Assembly: GCF_002753895.1 (NCBI RefSeq)
Contig: NZ_NJER01000002.1
Coordinates: 310,001-374,000 of the forward strand
Source: Halobacteriovorax sp. JY17
GTDB taxonomy: Bacteria; Bdellovibrionota; Bacteriovoracia; Bacteriovoracales; Bacteriovoracaceae
Reading direction: 5' to 3'
DNA: 64,000 nt
Shown here: positions 27,148 through 36,863 of the stretch, piece after piece
How the letters are laid out: every line of letters starts with the position of its first letter
Position numbering within the stretch: position 1 is the stretch's first letter
Made by a program: the position numbers and the translations under genes
The notes under the pieces: generated by a model
What the model saw: the letters and a program-made list of their open reading frames with translations, nothing else
Databases searched by the model: none
Told to the model about the DNA's origin: nothing

Positions 27148-27858
27148 ATGAAAATTATTATATCTATTTTTCTAGTATTTATTTCGTACCTTTCTCATGC
27201 GCAAAGTAAAGTTGAAAATAGCAGTGAAAGTAGAAAGATGAGTGAGCAAGGAGTTTTCTCTGGGAGAGTTTCTTACCTCCGTGCTGAGGCTAATCTTGTT
27301 CGTATAAAAGTTGATTTCGAAAATGTTAAATACTTAAATAAGAAAGATAAGGTAGAGTTTTGGGATCAACATAATCCAAGTTTTCACTGCAAAGCCTACG
27401 TTGCAGGGAAGAGTAGTGTCTATCTCCTCATGAAAATTCCCAATATGGAGGATTGTACCTCTAGAGTCTCACTTGGAGCTGGAACTTATTTACAATTCTT
27501 TAGCGAAGACCTCGAAAACAATATCAGAATGGGAAAAGAGTTAATTGAGATCTTGGTTAAGAAGAAAATGGCGCTTACCAGCAAAATCCTATCAAGAAAG
27601 AAACAATTGGATAGTCATATCGAAAAAGCTGACGCGGTGAATGGTCGTTATCAGGTGCTACGCGACAAATTAGAAGCACAGTGGAGAAATGAATTGGCCG
27701 CTCTTGAGGAAGATAGGCTAGATGCCCTTAGGAATTACAAAGGCTTGGAAGTGAGAATCAACGAAATTGATTTTAAACTACAAAAATATAGAATTTCTGA
27801 TGAGAATTTGACCTTAGATAGATGGTCATTAGACCCCCGATTATTCTACAAGAAGTAA
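27148..27858 (+). CDS. secreted protein with coiled-coil tail, unknown function
   Basis: 236 residues from the ATG at 27148 (an upstream in-frame TTG at 27130 gives only charged residues before the signal peptide). The signal peptide ends at SHAQ. The middle (about 35-125) looks like a beta-rich domain with two cysteines (FHCKAYVAG, MEDCTSRV). Residues about 130-220 are Lys/Glu-rich and helical, suitable for a coiled coil. Not recognised. It follows the exported methyltransferase by 43 bases on the same strand, so the four genes from 25453 may be one unit. Confidence 0.65.
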   Translation: MKIIISIFLVFISYLSHAQSKVENSSESRKMSEQGVFSGRVSYLRAEANLVRIKVDFENVKYLNKKDKVEFWDQHNPSFHCKAYVAGKSSVYLLMKIPNMEDCTSRVSLGAGTYLQFFSEDLENNIRMGKELIEILVKKKMALTSKILSRKKQLDSHIEKADAVNGRYQVLRDKLEAQWRNELAALEEDRLDALRNYKGLEVRINEIDFKLQKYRISDENLTLDRWSLDPRLFYKK

Positions 27859-27980
27859 TATTAATCTTCTTAAAAAAACCATAGAAATTACATATTTAAG
27901 TGTAAATTTGGCGCATGTTCCTTAACATTTCAGTCAAGATTATATATGCTCTGGCAGCCAATTAAAGCAAAGGATAAGAA

Positions 27981-29615
27981 ATGCTAACGACAAAGAAAAT
28001 CATTGCGATACTTACTCTCGCAGTTTTATCGATCTCTACTCTCGCAGTTGGAAGTCCAAAGGCCGTTAAAGGTGGAACTTTTAAGTACAACCTTGGTCAA
28101 GCTCCTACGACATTAAATCCATTATCATCAACAGATGCGTATGCATCATCTGTACAGGCTTATATAATTGAAGGCCTTGCTGATAGAAACCCTGAGACAT
28201 ATGAGTGGCAACCACTGCTTGCAAAAAGCTGGGAAATCTCAAAAGATGGAACAGAATATACTTTCACTCTTAGAGATGGAGTTAAGTGGCACGATGGAAA
28301 ACCTTTAACAGTTCAAGACGTAAAGTTTTCTTTTGATGCTATTGTTGATCCAACAAATAAATATAAGACTGCACAGATTAAGCCTTATTACGAGAATATC
28401 GCTTCAGCGGATATAATCGGAAAAAATAAAATCAAGTTCGTAGCGAAGAAGAAATATTTCAAGAACTTTGATGTTGTCGCAGGGCTTTCAGTTGTTCCAA
28501 AGCATATTTATGAAAACCCAACAGAAAAACAACAAAAGAAATTAAATAAGACTTTAATTGGAACAGGTCCATATAAACTAGATGGATATAGAAGAGGAAA
28601 GCATATCACTCTAACTAGAAATAAGAGCTGGTGGGGAGCTAAAGATTCTAAGAGAGCAAAAGAATACAACTTTGGAACTATCTTAATGAGATTTGTTAAA
28701 GATGGTACGGTTGCTATTCAACGTCTTCAAAAAGGCGATCTAGACTTTAATGGTCTTACTGTAGAAGAATATGAAAGAAAAACAAGTGGTCCTCAGTGGG
28801 GAAAATCTGTTTTTAAAGTAAAGACTCAAAATAAAGCACCTACTGGTTACGGTTTCATTGGCTGGAATTTAAAAGATAAATTATTTAAATCAAAAAACGT
28901 TCGTGTTGCTCTTTATCACCTACTTGATAGAGAGAAGATGATTGAAAAATTTCGTTTTGGTATGTCTCTACCTGCGACAGGGCCATTATATGTTCAATCA
29001 ATTTATGCAAACGAAAAAGTTAAACCAATTCTTTACAACCCAAAACTTGCTCTTAAACTTTTAAGAAAAGAGGGATGGGCCGATACAGATAAAGATGGAA
29101 TCCTAGATAAAATGATTAATGGTCAGAAAGTAAAAATGTCTTTTACAATTCTTGAGCCGAATCAGGAATTTGTTAAGTATCTAACAATCTATAAAGAAGA
29201 TGCGAAGAAAGCTGGTGTTGATATCAACGTTAAGTTTGTTGAATGGAATACGTTCATTAAGAAACTTGATGAGAGATCTTTTGAAGCTGTTAGACTTGCA
29301 TGGTCTGGAGGATCAATCGATTGGGACCCTAAGCAAGTATGGCACTCAAGTTCTGCCACAGCTTCTGGATCGAACTTTATTTCTTACTCAAACCCAAAAG
29401 TTGATAAGCTAATTGATGAGGCGAGAGTTGAGCTTGATCAAAATAAAAGAGTAGTTCTTTTAAAAGAGGTTTATAAGCAAATTGCTGACGATGTTCCGTA
29501 CGCATTCTTTTTCAATGAAAAATACAGATTCTATGGACACTCTGACAGATTGAAGCGTGAAAAGGATACTTACCAATTTGATCTAGGTTTAAATTACTGG
29601 TGGATCAAGAAGTAA
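27981..29615 (+). CDS. peptide ABC transporter substrate-binding protein (SBP_bac_5)
   Basis: 544 residues. The signal peptide ends near TLAVG. Then the family-5 fold: GGTFKYNLGQAPTTLNPLSSTDAYASS, LAKSWEISKDGTEYTFTLRDGVKWHDGKPL (hallmark loop), IGTGPYKLDGY, NVRVALYHLLDREKMI and a C-terminal AWSGGSIDWDP. Usual ligands are oligopeptides, sometimes other solutes. It is first of three genes, with two permeases following at 38 bases. Each segment quoted here is a fragment of a longer conserved block. Confidence 0.9.
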   Translation: MLTTKKIIAILTLAVLSISTLAVGSPKAVKGGTFKYNLGQAPTTLNPLSSTDAYASSVQAYIIEGLADRNPETYEWQPLLAKSWEISKDGTEYTFTLRDGVKWHDGKPLTVQDVKFSFDAIVDPTNKYKTAQIKPYYENIASADIIGKNKIKFVAKKKYFKNFDVVAGLSVVPKHIYENPTEKQQKKLNKTLIGTGPYKLDGYRRGKHITLTRNKSWWGAKDSKRAKEYNFGTILMRFVKDGTVAIQRLQKGDLDFNGLTVEEYERKTSGPQWGKSVFKVKTQNKAPTGYGFIGWNLKDKLFKSKNVRVALYHLLDREKMIEKFRFGMSLPATGPLYVQSIYANEKVKPILYNPKLALKLLRKEGWADTDKDGILDKMINGQKVKMSFTILEPNQEFVKYLTIYKEDAKKAGVDINVKFVEWNTFIKKLDERSFEAVRLAWSGGSIDWDPKQVWHSSSATASGSNFISYSNPKVDKLIDEARVELDQNKRVVLLKEVYKQIADDVPYAFFFNEKYRFYGHSDRLKREKDTYQFDLGLNYWWIKK

Positions 29616-29653
29616 GTTGATTGTTTTTAAGTTGAAGTGGATAGGAGTTAGAG

Positions 29654-30694
29654 TTGTTTAATTATATCTTAAGAAGAATACTGCTGATGATCCCCGTTTT
29701 ACTGGGGATTACAGTAGTTACATTTGCCATTATAAATGTTGCGCCAGGTTCTCCAATTGAGCAGAAGATTCAGCAAATGCGTTTTGGTGGTGTTGGAGCT
29801 GATGGTGGTGGTAATGCTGGAATGAGTAATTCTAGTAAAGACAGTGCTATCAGTGAAGAAGTTTTAGATGCTTTAAAAAAGCAGTACGGATTTGATAAGC
29901 CTGTTCATATTAGATATTGGATTTGGTTGAAGAATATTTCAAAACTAGACTTTGGAGAGTCCTTTACTTACGAAGAGCCTGTCCTGGATGTTGTCTCTAG
30001 TAAATTTCCCGTGTCTTTGCAATTTGGTATTGTCTCTCTCTTAATGTCGTACCTGATTTGTATTCCGTTAGGAGTGATCAAGGCCATAAAGAATGGAACA
30101 AAGTTTGATATGCTCTCAAGTGTTGTACTGTCGGGAATGTATTCAATTCCTGGATTTATGTTAGGTATTATTTTAATTGTTTTCTTGGCCGGTGGAGCAT
30201 TTCTTGAGTGGTTTCCTGTCGGAGAGCTTTATTCTGATGAGTACTACGATATGACTCTCTGGGAAAAAGTTCTTGATAGAACTCATCACTTTATTCTACC
30301 TCTTATCTCATACATGATTAGCCAGTTTACAGTTCTTACACTTCTTATGAAGAACTCTCTTATTGAAGAGATTAAAAAGGACTATGTTAGAACGGCGAGA
30401 GCAAAAGGGCTAAGCGAGAAAGTCGTTTACCTAAAGCATGCTCTTAGAAATGCTCTTATTCCAATTGTTACTGGAATAGGTTCTTTCCTCGCAGTTTTCT
30501 TTGCAGGTTCACTTTTAATTGAAACAATTTTCCAACTAGATGGGATGGGGCTCCTCGGTTATCAATCTCTATTAGAAAGAGATTATAATGTAATTATGGG
30601 ACTTGTGTTTATTCAATCGCTCATAATGCTTGTCGGTAACCTTATAAGTGACCTTTGCTATGTTCTAGTTGATCCAAGGATAGATTTCTCATGA
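29654..30694 (+). CDS. OppB-type ABC permease
   Basis: 346 residues. Start TTG at 29654 with AGGAG six bases upstream. It has an N-terminal helix ending in the VAPGSP segment, a Gly-rich loop, and the membrane domain with the EAA loop VRTARAKGLSEKVVYLKHALRNALIP. It ends FIQSLIMLVGNLISDLCYVLVDPRIDF, the usual OppB terminus. Overlaps the OppC-type gene by four bases (ATGA). Confidence 0.92.
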   Translation: MFNYILRRILLMIPVLLGITVVTFAIINVAPGSPIEQKIQQMRFGGVGADGGGNAGMSNSSKDSAISEEVLDALKKQYGFDKPVHIRYWIWLKNISKLDFGESFTYEEPVLDVVSSKFPVSLQFGIVSLLMSYLICIPLGVIKAIKNGTKFDMLSSVVLSGMYSIPGFMLGIILIVFLAGGAFLEWFPVGELYSDEYYDMTLWEKVLDRTHHFILPLISYMISQFTVLTLLMKNSLIEEIKKDYVRTARAKGLSEKVVYLKHALRNALIPIVTGIGSFLAVFFAGSLLIETIFQLDGMGLLGYQSLLERDYNVIMGLVFIQSLIMLVGNLISDLCYVLVDPRIDFS

Positions 30695-31716
30695 TTGAAA
30701 AGCGTATAAAGAATGAACTTACTTTAAAGAGATGGAAGCGTTTCAAAAAGAACAAACCTGCAGTAATAGCGGCTATCGTTTTTGTTGTTTGTTTAATTTT
30801 AACTTTTACAGCACCATTAATTGCCAATAGTAGACCTCTGTATTTGAGCTATAAAGGGACGAGTTATTTTCCTATTTTAAAGCAATATCATCCAACAGAG
30901 TTTGGAATTAAAACCACTCTTATAATGAATTATAGAACTTTAAAATTATCTGATGATGATTCTGTCATTTGGCCTATTATTAAATGGAATCCAAATGAAA
31001 GTAATTCAGCAGTTGATTACTATCCCGCACCTCCGAGTACCGATAATATTATGGGTACTGATGATAGAGGTCGTGATGTATTCACAAGAGTTCTCTATGG
31101 ATTTAAATTTAGTATTGTCTACGCGGTTGCGGTTTGGTTTATTACTTTCTTAATGGGTGTCGTCGTCGGTGGAGTTAGTGGATTCTTCGGTGGAAGAGTT
31201 GATATTCTCACTCAGAGAGTGATCGAAGTTTTAAGTACTGTTCCTCAATTCTTTTTACTAATTATCTTAATCGATATTTTTAGTCCTTCCTTAGGTATGC
31301 TAATAATTATTTCTTGTCTATTCTCGTGGATTCCGATTAGTTACTATGTAAGAGGCGAGTTTCTTAAAAATAGAAAGAAAGAATTTGTTGAGGCCGCAAG
31401 AGGTATGGGGTCAAAAGACGGAAGAATTATTTTTAAACATATTCTTCCAAATTCATTGTCTCCAATAATTACTTTTACTCCATTTGCTATATCAGGGCAT
31501 ATTATGGGACTAGCTTCTCTTGATTATCTAGGTTTTGGTCTTCCAGTTCCAACACCTTCATGGGGAGAACTTCTTGCTCAGGCGCAGAAAAATTTCACAA
31601 TCGCTTGGTGGCTTGCTGTTTACCCAGGTCTTGCTCTTGCTATCACACTATTTCTTCTTGTTTTAATTGGAGACGGTGTTAGGGATGCGATGGATCCAAA
31701 ATTGTCTGAAAACTAA
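30691..31716 (+). CDS. OppC-type ABC permease
   Basis: 341 residues. An N-terminal cytoplasmic and membrane segment, a periplasmic loop, then GTDDRGRDVFTRVLYGFKFS (OppC hallmark), EAA loop VEAARGMGSKDGRIIFKHILPNSLSPII, and the ending GDGVRDAMDPK. It forms the pore with the OppB-type protein. The operon ends here at a terminator, so the two ATPase subunits must be encoded elsewhere. Confidence 0.92.
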   Translation: MIEKRIKNELTLKRWKRFKKNKPAVIAAIVFVVCLILTFTAPLIANSRPLYLSYKGTSYFPILKQYHPTEFGIKTTLIMNYRTLKLSDDDSVIWPIIKWNPNESNSAVDYYPAPPSTDNIMGTDDRGRDVFTRVLYGFKFSIVYAVAVWFITFLMGVVVGGVSGFFGGRVDILTQRVIEVLSTVPQFFLLIILIDIFSPSLGMLIIISCLFSWIPISYYVRGEFLKNRKKEFVEAARGMGSKDGRIIFKHILPNSLSPIITFTPFAISGHIMGLASLDYLGFGLPVPTPSWGELLAQAQKNFTIAWWLAVYPGLALAITLFLLVLIGDGVRDAMDPKLSEN

Positions 31717-31731
31717 TACTTTCAATATCTT

Positions 31732-31757
31732 AAAGGGCCCTCAGAAGGCCCTTTTTT
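31732..31757 (+). terminator. rho-independent terminator of the peptide importer operon
   Basis: An 8-bp stem (AAAGGGCC with GGCCCTTT), 7-base loop, then additional Ts on the plus strand. Confidence 0.92.
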
Positions 31758-31804
31758 CATAGAAATCCCTTAATTTTATTTTAAGTAATTCCGATAAGAT
31801 AGAC

Positions 31805-33892
31805 GTGAGAGTTTATTTAATATCATTCCTATTATTCATTTTAGGCCTTGGGGCCAGCGCAAATACTTGTGAAGAAAAAGTATTGAAAAAGTTTAATAGT
31901 GACTTTCACAATTACCTTACAGATCAGTTCAAAGAAAATTCCAACTTAGAATTATTTAAAACAATTGGATTCCTAGGGAAGTCTACTCCTGATGGTTTTA
32001 GAATGGTTTTGAATCTAAGTCTTAATGGGCTTGCAAGTTCAGACACCTTAAAAAGCTTTAATGAGTCGGTCGAGAATTTTATTGAATCAAAGGCGAGGTT
32101 TGGGAAAGACTTCGGAGTAGAAAAGGATCACTTCTTTTTCTATCCAAAAGATGATGAACTTCCATGTTTAGAGGAGAGCCTGTTCTTGGACAGTACTCCC
32201 GCTCTTTGCGCTGTCGAAGAAGTAAGTTTCAAAGAAGGCAAGATTGAAGAATTGAAGTCTTTTTTGGACGGTGTCTTTGAACATATTGCTCAAATGGAGC
32301 TCAGAGAAGTTGATTCTAACTCTTTCTCGATGACAAAGAGTATAGAAGTCTCAATAAAAGAAGAGCTAATAAGAAATGATGATGTAGAGCTTAAAGTCGT
32401 TGGTGGAACTTGTGATATGGGTGCATCACTTAAGAAGAACTTTTCTTGCACAATCATTGGTGGAGAGAGGATGACTTTAAAGCTTCGAGTGGGAGAGCTT
32501 GAGGACGAATTAGTATTAACGGTTAGTCCAAAAACAAAGTACAAGCTAGAAGAAATTAAAGACCGAAAGCATGTATATCAAGTAAAGAAATTAGCTCTAC
32601 AGAAAGCTGAGGAAGTTTTAGCAGCGAGTGATTTATCCATAGAGTCCGGAAACTGTGTGATTGGTGAGGGGAATACAATTGTATGTGAGCCTTCTTCTGA
32701 AACATTCACTTTAAGTGTTGTTCCTGAGGGAAATCCTGCAGAAATTCTTACTGCTGTAATCTCTCCTGTTGATGGATTTGAATTACGTGTTAAGTCTGAT
32801 GATGATTCTCAATATAAATTAATTTCGGCCCATGTCTTTCTTTCGGGAGAAGAGAGTGGTGAGGAATTAGCAAAAGTTAGTTTTTCTGAAAATGAGAACT
32901 GTACTTATATTTCTTCAAAGAGAAAAATTCTAAAATGTAAGAAGCTCTTGACCCCATATTCTGTGAGCGCATTGTATACAGGAGTAGAGAAGATTGAGAA
33001 GAGTGTTGAAATTGGATCATTTGAAAAGTTTACTTTGAAGGTGATTTCTGACGAGATAAGCTCTCTTACTCAGAAGGATAATGTTTTAGTTCTCGGAGAC
33101 GGCTTAGAAATAACGCCCTCATCATATAAAGACCTTCTTTTGAAAATAGAAATAAAGAAAATAGCAAAGAATAAAGTTACTTATAGTGAAGCAGAGGGCT
33201 CTATTCTTTCTGAAAAAGAGAGAGAGGAATATAAATACTCTGTAGAGTTAAGTCATAATTCTAAAATTAGTGACGTAAAAGAAGTTATTGTTGGTAAGTA
33301 TGTTGCCGGAGACAATTACTTCTTTGATATTATTAAAAAGAACAGACAGTGCCACTTTAAGCTTATGAAGATTCAAGGTACTGATGAGTTTAAATCAATA
33401 GGACAAGAAGAGTTTCTAAAAAATATGATGGAAGTAAAGGTTCAATCAAGGAAATCGAGCTGTTCAAGTGTTCAAAAAACAAAGGATTCAATCCAAGTAT
33501 TCTGTTCACTAAGAAGGGATAAACTTCAAGAAAGAGTTTCAGTACAACTCTATAGCAATGGTCAGCAGGTAAGATCGGTAAATTGTCTTCTTTTAAATGA
33601 GAACTATGAAGATGAGGAAGAAGATGATGATGATCGTTCAAGAAATTTTTCAAGCTCTAGTGGTAGTAGTTCTAAGTTTGCAGACACAATTAGTGATTCT
33701 TTTTCAAAAGCTTTTCCAAGCTATATGAATTCAAGGTATCAAACGCAGCAGCCATCGTATTATAATCCTCTCATGTATAATCCTCTCATGTATAATTATG
33801 GATATAATCCTTATAGCGCATATACCCCAGGCTATTATCAGAGCCCAGGGCTTTGGAATACAATGTATATGTTTAATCCAGCTACTTATTAA
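31805..33892 (+). CDS. large secreted protein with low-complexity C-terminus, unknown function
   Basis: 695 residues. Start GTG at 31805 and signal peptide to about GASA. The body is beta-rich and serine/lysine/glutamate-rich with scattered cysteines, suggesting a surface or periplasmic protein built from repeated domains, but no family is recognised. Near residue 600 lies an acidic stretch (EDEEEDDDD), then a serine-rich linker, and a tail of Tyr/Asn/Pro repeats including two exact copies of YNPLM. It is preceded by the importer terminator and is convergent with the HtrA-type gene, sharing the palindrome TTAA at the stops. Confidence 0.65.
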   Translation: MRVYLISFLLFILGLGASANTCEEKVLKKFNSDFHNYLTDQFKENSNLELFKTIGFLGKSTPDGFRMVLNLSLNGLASSDTLKSFNESVENFIESKARFGKDFGVEKDHFFFYPKDDELPCLEESLFLDSTPALCAVEEVSFKEGKIEELKSFLDGVFEHIAQMELREVDSNSFSMTKSIEVSIKEELIRNDDVELKVVGGTCDMGASLKKNFSCTIIGGERMTLKLRVGELEDELVLTVSPKTKYKLEEIKDRKHVYQVKKLALQKAEEVLAASDLSIESGNCVIGEGNTIVCEPSSETFTLSVVPEGNPAEILTAVISPVDGFELRVKSDDDSQYKLISAHVFLSGEESGEELAKVSFSENENCTYISSKRKILKCKKLLTPYSVSALYTGVEKIEKSVEIGSFEKFTLKVISDEISSLTQKDNVLVLGDGLEITPSSYKDLLLKIEIKKIAKNKVTYSEAEGSILSEKEREEYKYSVELSHNSKISDVKEVIVGKYVAGDNYFFDIIKKNRQCHFKLMKIQGTDEFKSIGQEEFLKNMMEVKVQSRKSSCSSVQKTKDSIQVFCSLRRDKLQERVSVQLYSNGQQVRSVNCLLLNENYEDEEEDDDDRSRNFSSSSGSSSKFADTISDSFSKAFPSYMNSRYQTQQPSYYNPLMYNPLMYNYGYNPYSAYTPGYYQSPGLWNTMYMFNPATY
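33761..33790 (+). repeat. two tandem 15-bp units encoding YNPLM
   Basis: TATAATCCTCTCATG occurs twice in direct succession near the 3' end of the secreted-protein gene. Exact identity implies recent expansion by replication slippage. Confidence 0.85.
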
Positions 33893-34950
33893 TTGTCATT
33901 AATTGGAATTAGCTTAATCTCTTTTGTGATAATTTTTCCGTCTCTAAGAATATCTGCTTTTACAATATCACCAACTTTATAATTCTCAAGAACGTGATAA
34001 ATGTCGTCGATTGTATCAACCTTCTTCTTATCAATGGCGAGAATAATATCTCCGGAGTAATGTCTTCCATATTGATCTCTTGTGAAGCCTTGCACACCGG
34101 CCTTTCCTGCGCCTCCCTCTGGGTCTACGTAGAGAACAACTATTCCTTTACTAATACCTAGTCTTGCTTTTTGATACTCACTCGCTGGGCCTATTCCAAT
34201 ACCTGGTCGAGTCACTTTTCCATTTTTGATTAAGTCTGGAACAACTCTTTTAATAATATCAACAGGAACGGCAAAACCAATTCCTGCGCTCGATCCTGAC
34301 TTACTATAGATAACTGTATTCATTCCAATTAATTGACCCCTTGAGTTTAGAAGTGGTCCCCCAGAGTTTCCTGGATTAATTGAAGCATCTGTTTGAATCA
34401 TTCCATAAATTTTAACATTTCCGATTCCCATGATTTTTCTTTCTAAGGCTGAAATAATTCCACTCGTAATGGTATGGTCAAGTCCAAATGGATTCCCAAT
34501 GGCCATAGTTTTTTGTCCAACCTTTAATCCCTTTGAGTCACCAGAACTGATAGGATAGAGGTCTTTTGGTCTCTCAATTAATTTTAAAACTGCTATATCT
34601 TTGTTACTTACTTTTCCGACGAGTTTCGCTTTATATTGCTTCTTATCTCCGTGAAAAGTTATAAGAAAACTGTCACCACCTTCAATCACATGGTAATTTG
34701 TAATAATATGGCCAGACTTATCCCAGACAAAACCTGTTCCTGCTCCAACAGGAATGTCGGTGGCGTCATAATCAAAGTAGCTCCTTCGCGCCTTCTTAAT
34801 ATTGGTGACGTTAACAACGCTTTTAACAGTATTTTCAAAAACAGAGACAGTATTCTTTTCATCTTCTAAAAGAAGCTTGTCGTCCGAGGAAAATACTGTG
34901 TTTGAAAGTGATAATAATAGAATAAAAAAAACGGTTTTAAAGCTTTTCAA
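33889..34950 (-). CDS. HtrA/Deg-family periplasmic serine protease
   Basis: 353 residues. TTG start with GGAG about eight bases upstream; signal peptide to about VFSSD. The trypsin-like domain has HIITNYHVIEGG (His87), KDIAVLKL (Asp118) and DASINPGNSGGPLLN (Ser196), so the triad is complete. One PDZ domain follows (about 245-350). Length and single PDZ fit DegS/HtrA2-like members. Role: quality control or signalling protease in the periplasm. Stands alone. Confidence 0.92.
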   Translation of the reverse strand: MKSFKTVFFILLLSLSNTVFSSDDKLLLEDEKNTVSVFENTVKSVVNVTNIKKARRSYFDYDATDIPVGAGTGFVWDKSGHIITNYHVIEGGDSFLITFHGDKKQYKAKLVGKVSNKDIAVLKLIERPKDLYPISSGDSKGLKVGQKTMAIGNPFGLDHTITSGIISALERKIMGIGNVKIYGMIQTDASINPGNSGGPLLNSRGQLIGMNTVIYSKSGSSAGIGFAVPVDIIKRVVPDLIKNGKVTRPGIGIGPASEYQKARLGISKGIVVLYVDPEGGAGKAGVQGFTRDQYGRHYSGDIILAIDKKKVDTIDDIYHVLENYKVGDIVKADILRDGKIITKEIKLIPINDN

Positions 34951-35068
34951 AATTGTTCTCCATGTCTTTTACTTTAGTTGCTCGACTTCCTATATATAGA
35001 TATAATGAATTTCGATTCTAACAGCAAGAAAGCTTTGCGTAAAAAATTTGTCAACTGGGAGAAAAGCC

Positions 35069-35968
35069 TTGGAAATTCAATACTTTAATAGAGGTACTCA
35101 AAATGTGGAAGTTGAGAAAGTCTACGGTGACGGAGGGGTAAAATGGTTATACCAGTCGGCCATTGGGAAGCTTCTCTCTGGATTACTGGTAAAAGCTCCT
35201 ATAAGTATCATTTACGGAGAGCTGCAAAGCTTAGCAATTAGCAGATTAAAAGTCCCTGGGTTCATTAAAAACTTCAATATTAATATGTCTGAGTTTGTTG
35301 CTGAAGAAGGTAGAAGTGAACTAGATCCTTATTCAAGTTTTAATAGCTTCTTTATTAGGGCCTTTAAAGAAGGTGCTAGAAAATTTGTCTCTGAAAAAAA
35401 TAGAATGCCTGGTTTTAGTGAGGCGAGATACTTCGGTTATGAGAGTATCACTGATGATAAATTAATTCCTGTAAAAGGAAAATTCTTAAATGCGAAAGAG
35501 TTACTTGCTAATACAAAGTGGGAGAGTACTTTTGCTGATGGTCCATTACTTTTAGCAAGATTATGTCCTGTTGATTACCACCGTTATCACTTTCCTGATA
35601 ATGGAAAAGTCTTAGACCATTATAGAGTTGGTGGACTTTATCATTCTGTAAACCCAATTGCTCTTAGAGAGAAACAGGATATTTTTTCAACCAATGTAAG
35701 AGAAGTGACTGTCATGGAAACTGAAAACTTTGGAAAAATTGCTTACGTTGAAGTTGGGGCAATTTGTGTTGGGAAAATAATCCAAAGCACTGACTTAACA
35801 ACATTTAAGCGCGGTGAAGAGAAGGGATACTTTCTCTTTGGTGGATCAACAGTCATTGTTATTGGTGAAAAAGGTAAGTGGAAACCATCAAGTGATATTT
35901 TAGAGTACACAGCAAAAGGTACAGAGACTTATATTCAATTAGGTGATGAAGTCGCAGTTAGTAATTAA
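35069..35968 (+). CDS. psd: phosphatidylserine decarboxylase proenzyme
   Basis: About 299 residues if translation starts at TTG 35069, which has GGGAG seven bases upstream; a TTG at 35048 would add seven residues. Family features are PYSSFNSFFIRAFKEG, CPVDYHRYHFPDNGKV, and the C-terminal cleavage motif FGGSTVIVI, where self-cleavage before Ser creates the pyruvoyl group. It makes phosphatidylethanolamine in the inner membrane. The gene overlaps the end of the convergent EEP-family gene by 11 bases. Confidence 0.92.
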   Translation: MEIQYFNRGTQNVEVEKVYGDGGVKWLYQSAIGKLLSGLLVKAPISIIYGELQSLAISRLKVPGFIKNFNINMSEFVAEEGRSELDPYSSFNSFFIRAFKEGARKFVSEKNRMPGFSEARYFGYESITDDKLIPVKGKFLNAKELLANTKWESTFADGPLLLARLCPVDYHRYHFPDNGKVLDHYRVGGLYHSVNPIALREKQDIFSTNVREVTVMETENFGKIAYVEVGAICVGKIIQSTDLTTFKRGEEKGYFLFGGSTVIVIGEKGKWKPSSDILEYTAKGTETYIQLGDEVAVSN

Positions 35969-36728
35969 ATTCAGCAAAAACAGGAAAGTGATCTGAAGGA
36001 TAAATTTCTCCTTCATGATCTTTTCTAATTTCTATTGATCTTGCTTGGAAAATTTTATCTGCAAGAATCCAGTCAATTCTACAGCCGTTATCATGTGTGC
36101 CATCAAATTTATGAAAACTTGTCTCTTCCGCTTTTCCTAGAAACTCCCATGGATCGAAGAGATTGGACCATTCTTTAGAAATAACTTCTCTAACACTTTC
36201 TTTAGGGGATTCGTTGAAATCTCCTGTTAGTATTATGGGAAGGCTAAGGGAGTTGAGCTTCTTTATTTCTGTAATCAGAACTTGGATTTGTTCCTTTCTC
36301 GTTTTTCCTAGTACATGATCTAGGTGTGTATTGACGTAGAAGAAATCCTTGCCAGTTTCTATGACTCTTGCTTGTATCCAAGTACAGAGCCTTGGAAAGG
36401 CCGATTCAAAAGATTTTGATCCAGCTTCAAAAGGTGTCTGACTAAGCCAAATATCTCCACTGTCGATAACATCAACTTTTTCTGAATTTACAAAAATACA
36501 TGGATACATTCTTTCTTCAATCCAGTCTCTATTTAGATCTATGAGCTTGTGATTGGGAAGGAGGCTTTCTAGGTTCTTCAGTTGAGGCTCTCGTCCTTCT
36601 TGAGTGCCAAGGATATCTGGAGTGAAGTCGTTGATCAAGCGAGAGAGAAGTTCTCTTCTACCTGACCAGTCATTGGGACTATCTCCTGGATTATCAAATC
36701 GAATATTAGCACTTGCGACTTTTAACAT
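35958..36728 (-). CDS. endonuclease/exonuclease/phosphatase family protein
   Basis: 256 residues. ASANIRFDNPGD, DILGTQEG (metal-binding Glu), NTHLDHV, ILTGDFNESPKE and SDHFPVFAEF reproduce the EEP metal-dependent phosphodiesterase motifs. There is no signal peptide, so it is probably cytoplasmic. Substrates in the family range from DNA to phospholipids and sugars, and the sequence does not decide between them. Single gene, convergent with psd. Confidence 0.85.
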   Translation of the reverse strand: MLKVASANIRFDNPGDSPNDWSGRRELLSRLINDFTPDILGTQEGREPQLKNLESLLPNHKLIDLNRDWIEERMYPCIFVNSEKVDVIDSGDIWLSQTPFEAGSKSFESAFPRLCTWIQARVIETGKDFFYVNTHLDHVLGKTRKEQIQVLITEIKKLNSLSLPIILTGDFNESPKESVREVISKEWSNLFDPWEFLGKAEETSFHKFDGTHDNGCRIDWILADKIFQARSIEIRKDHEGEIYPSDHFPVFAEFNY

Positions 36729-36863
36729 TTGGAACCTAGTGTTTCTAAATCAGAACATTAGATTAAAGGTTATTGAATAAACAATACTTTAGCAAATGAT
36801 AATATTGGCCCTTCTCTTGCTTAGTCTAAATGTAGCTGAAATCACTACTTACGGGAGATAAAA

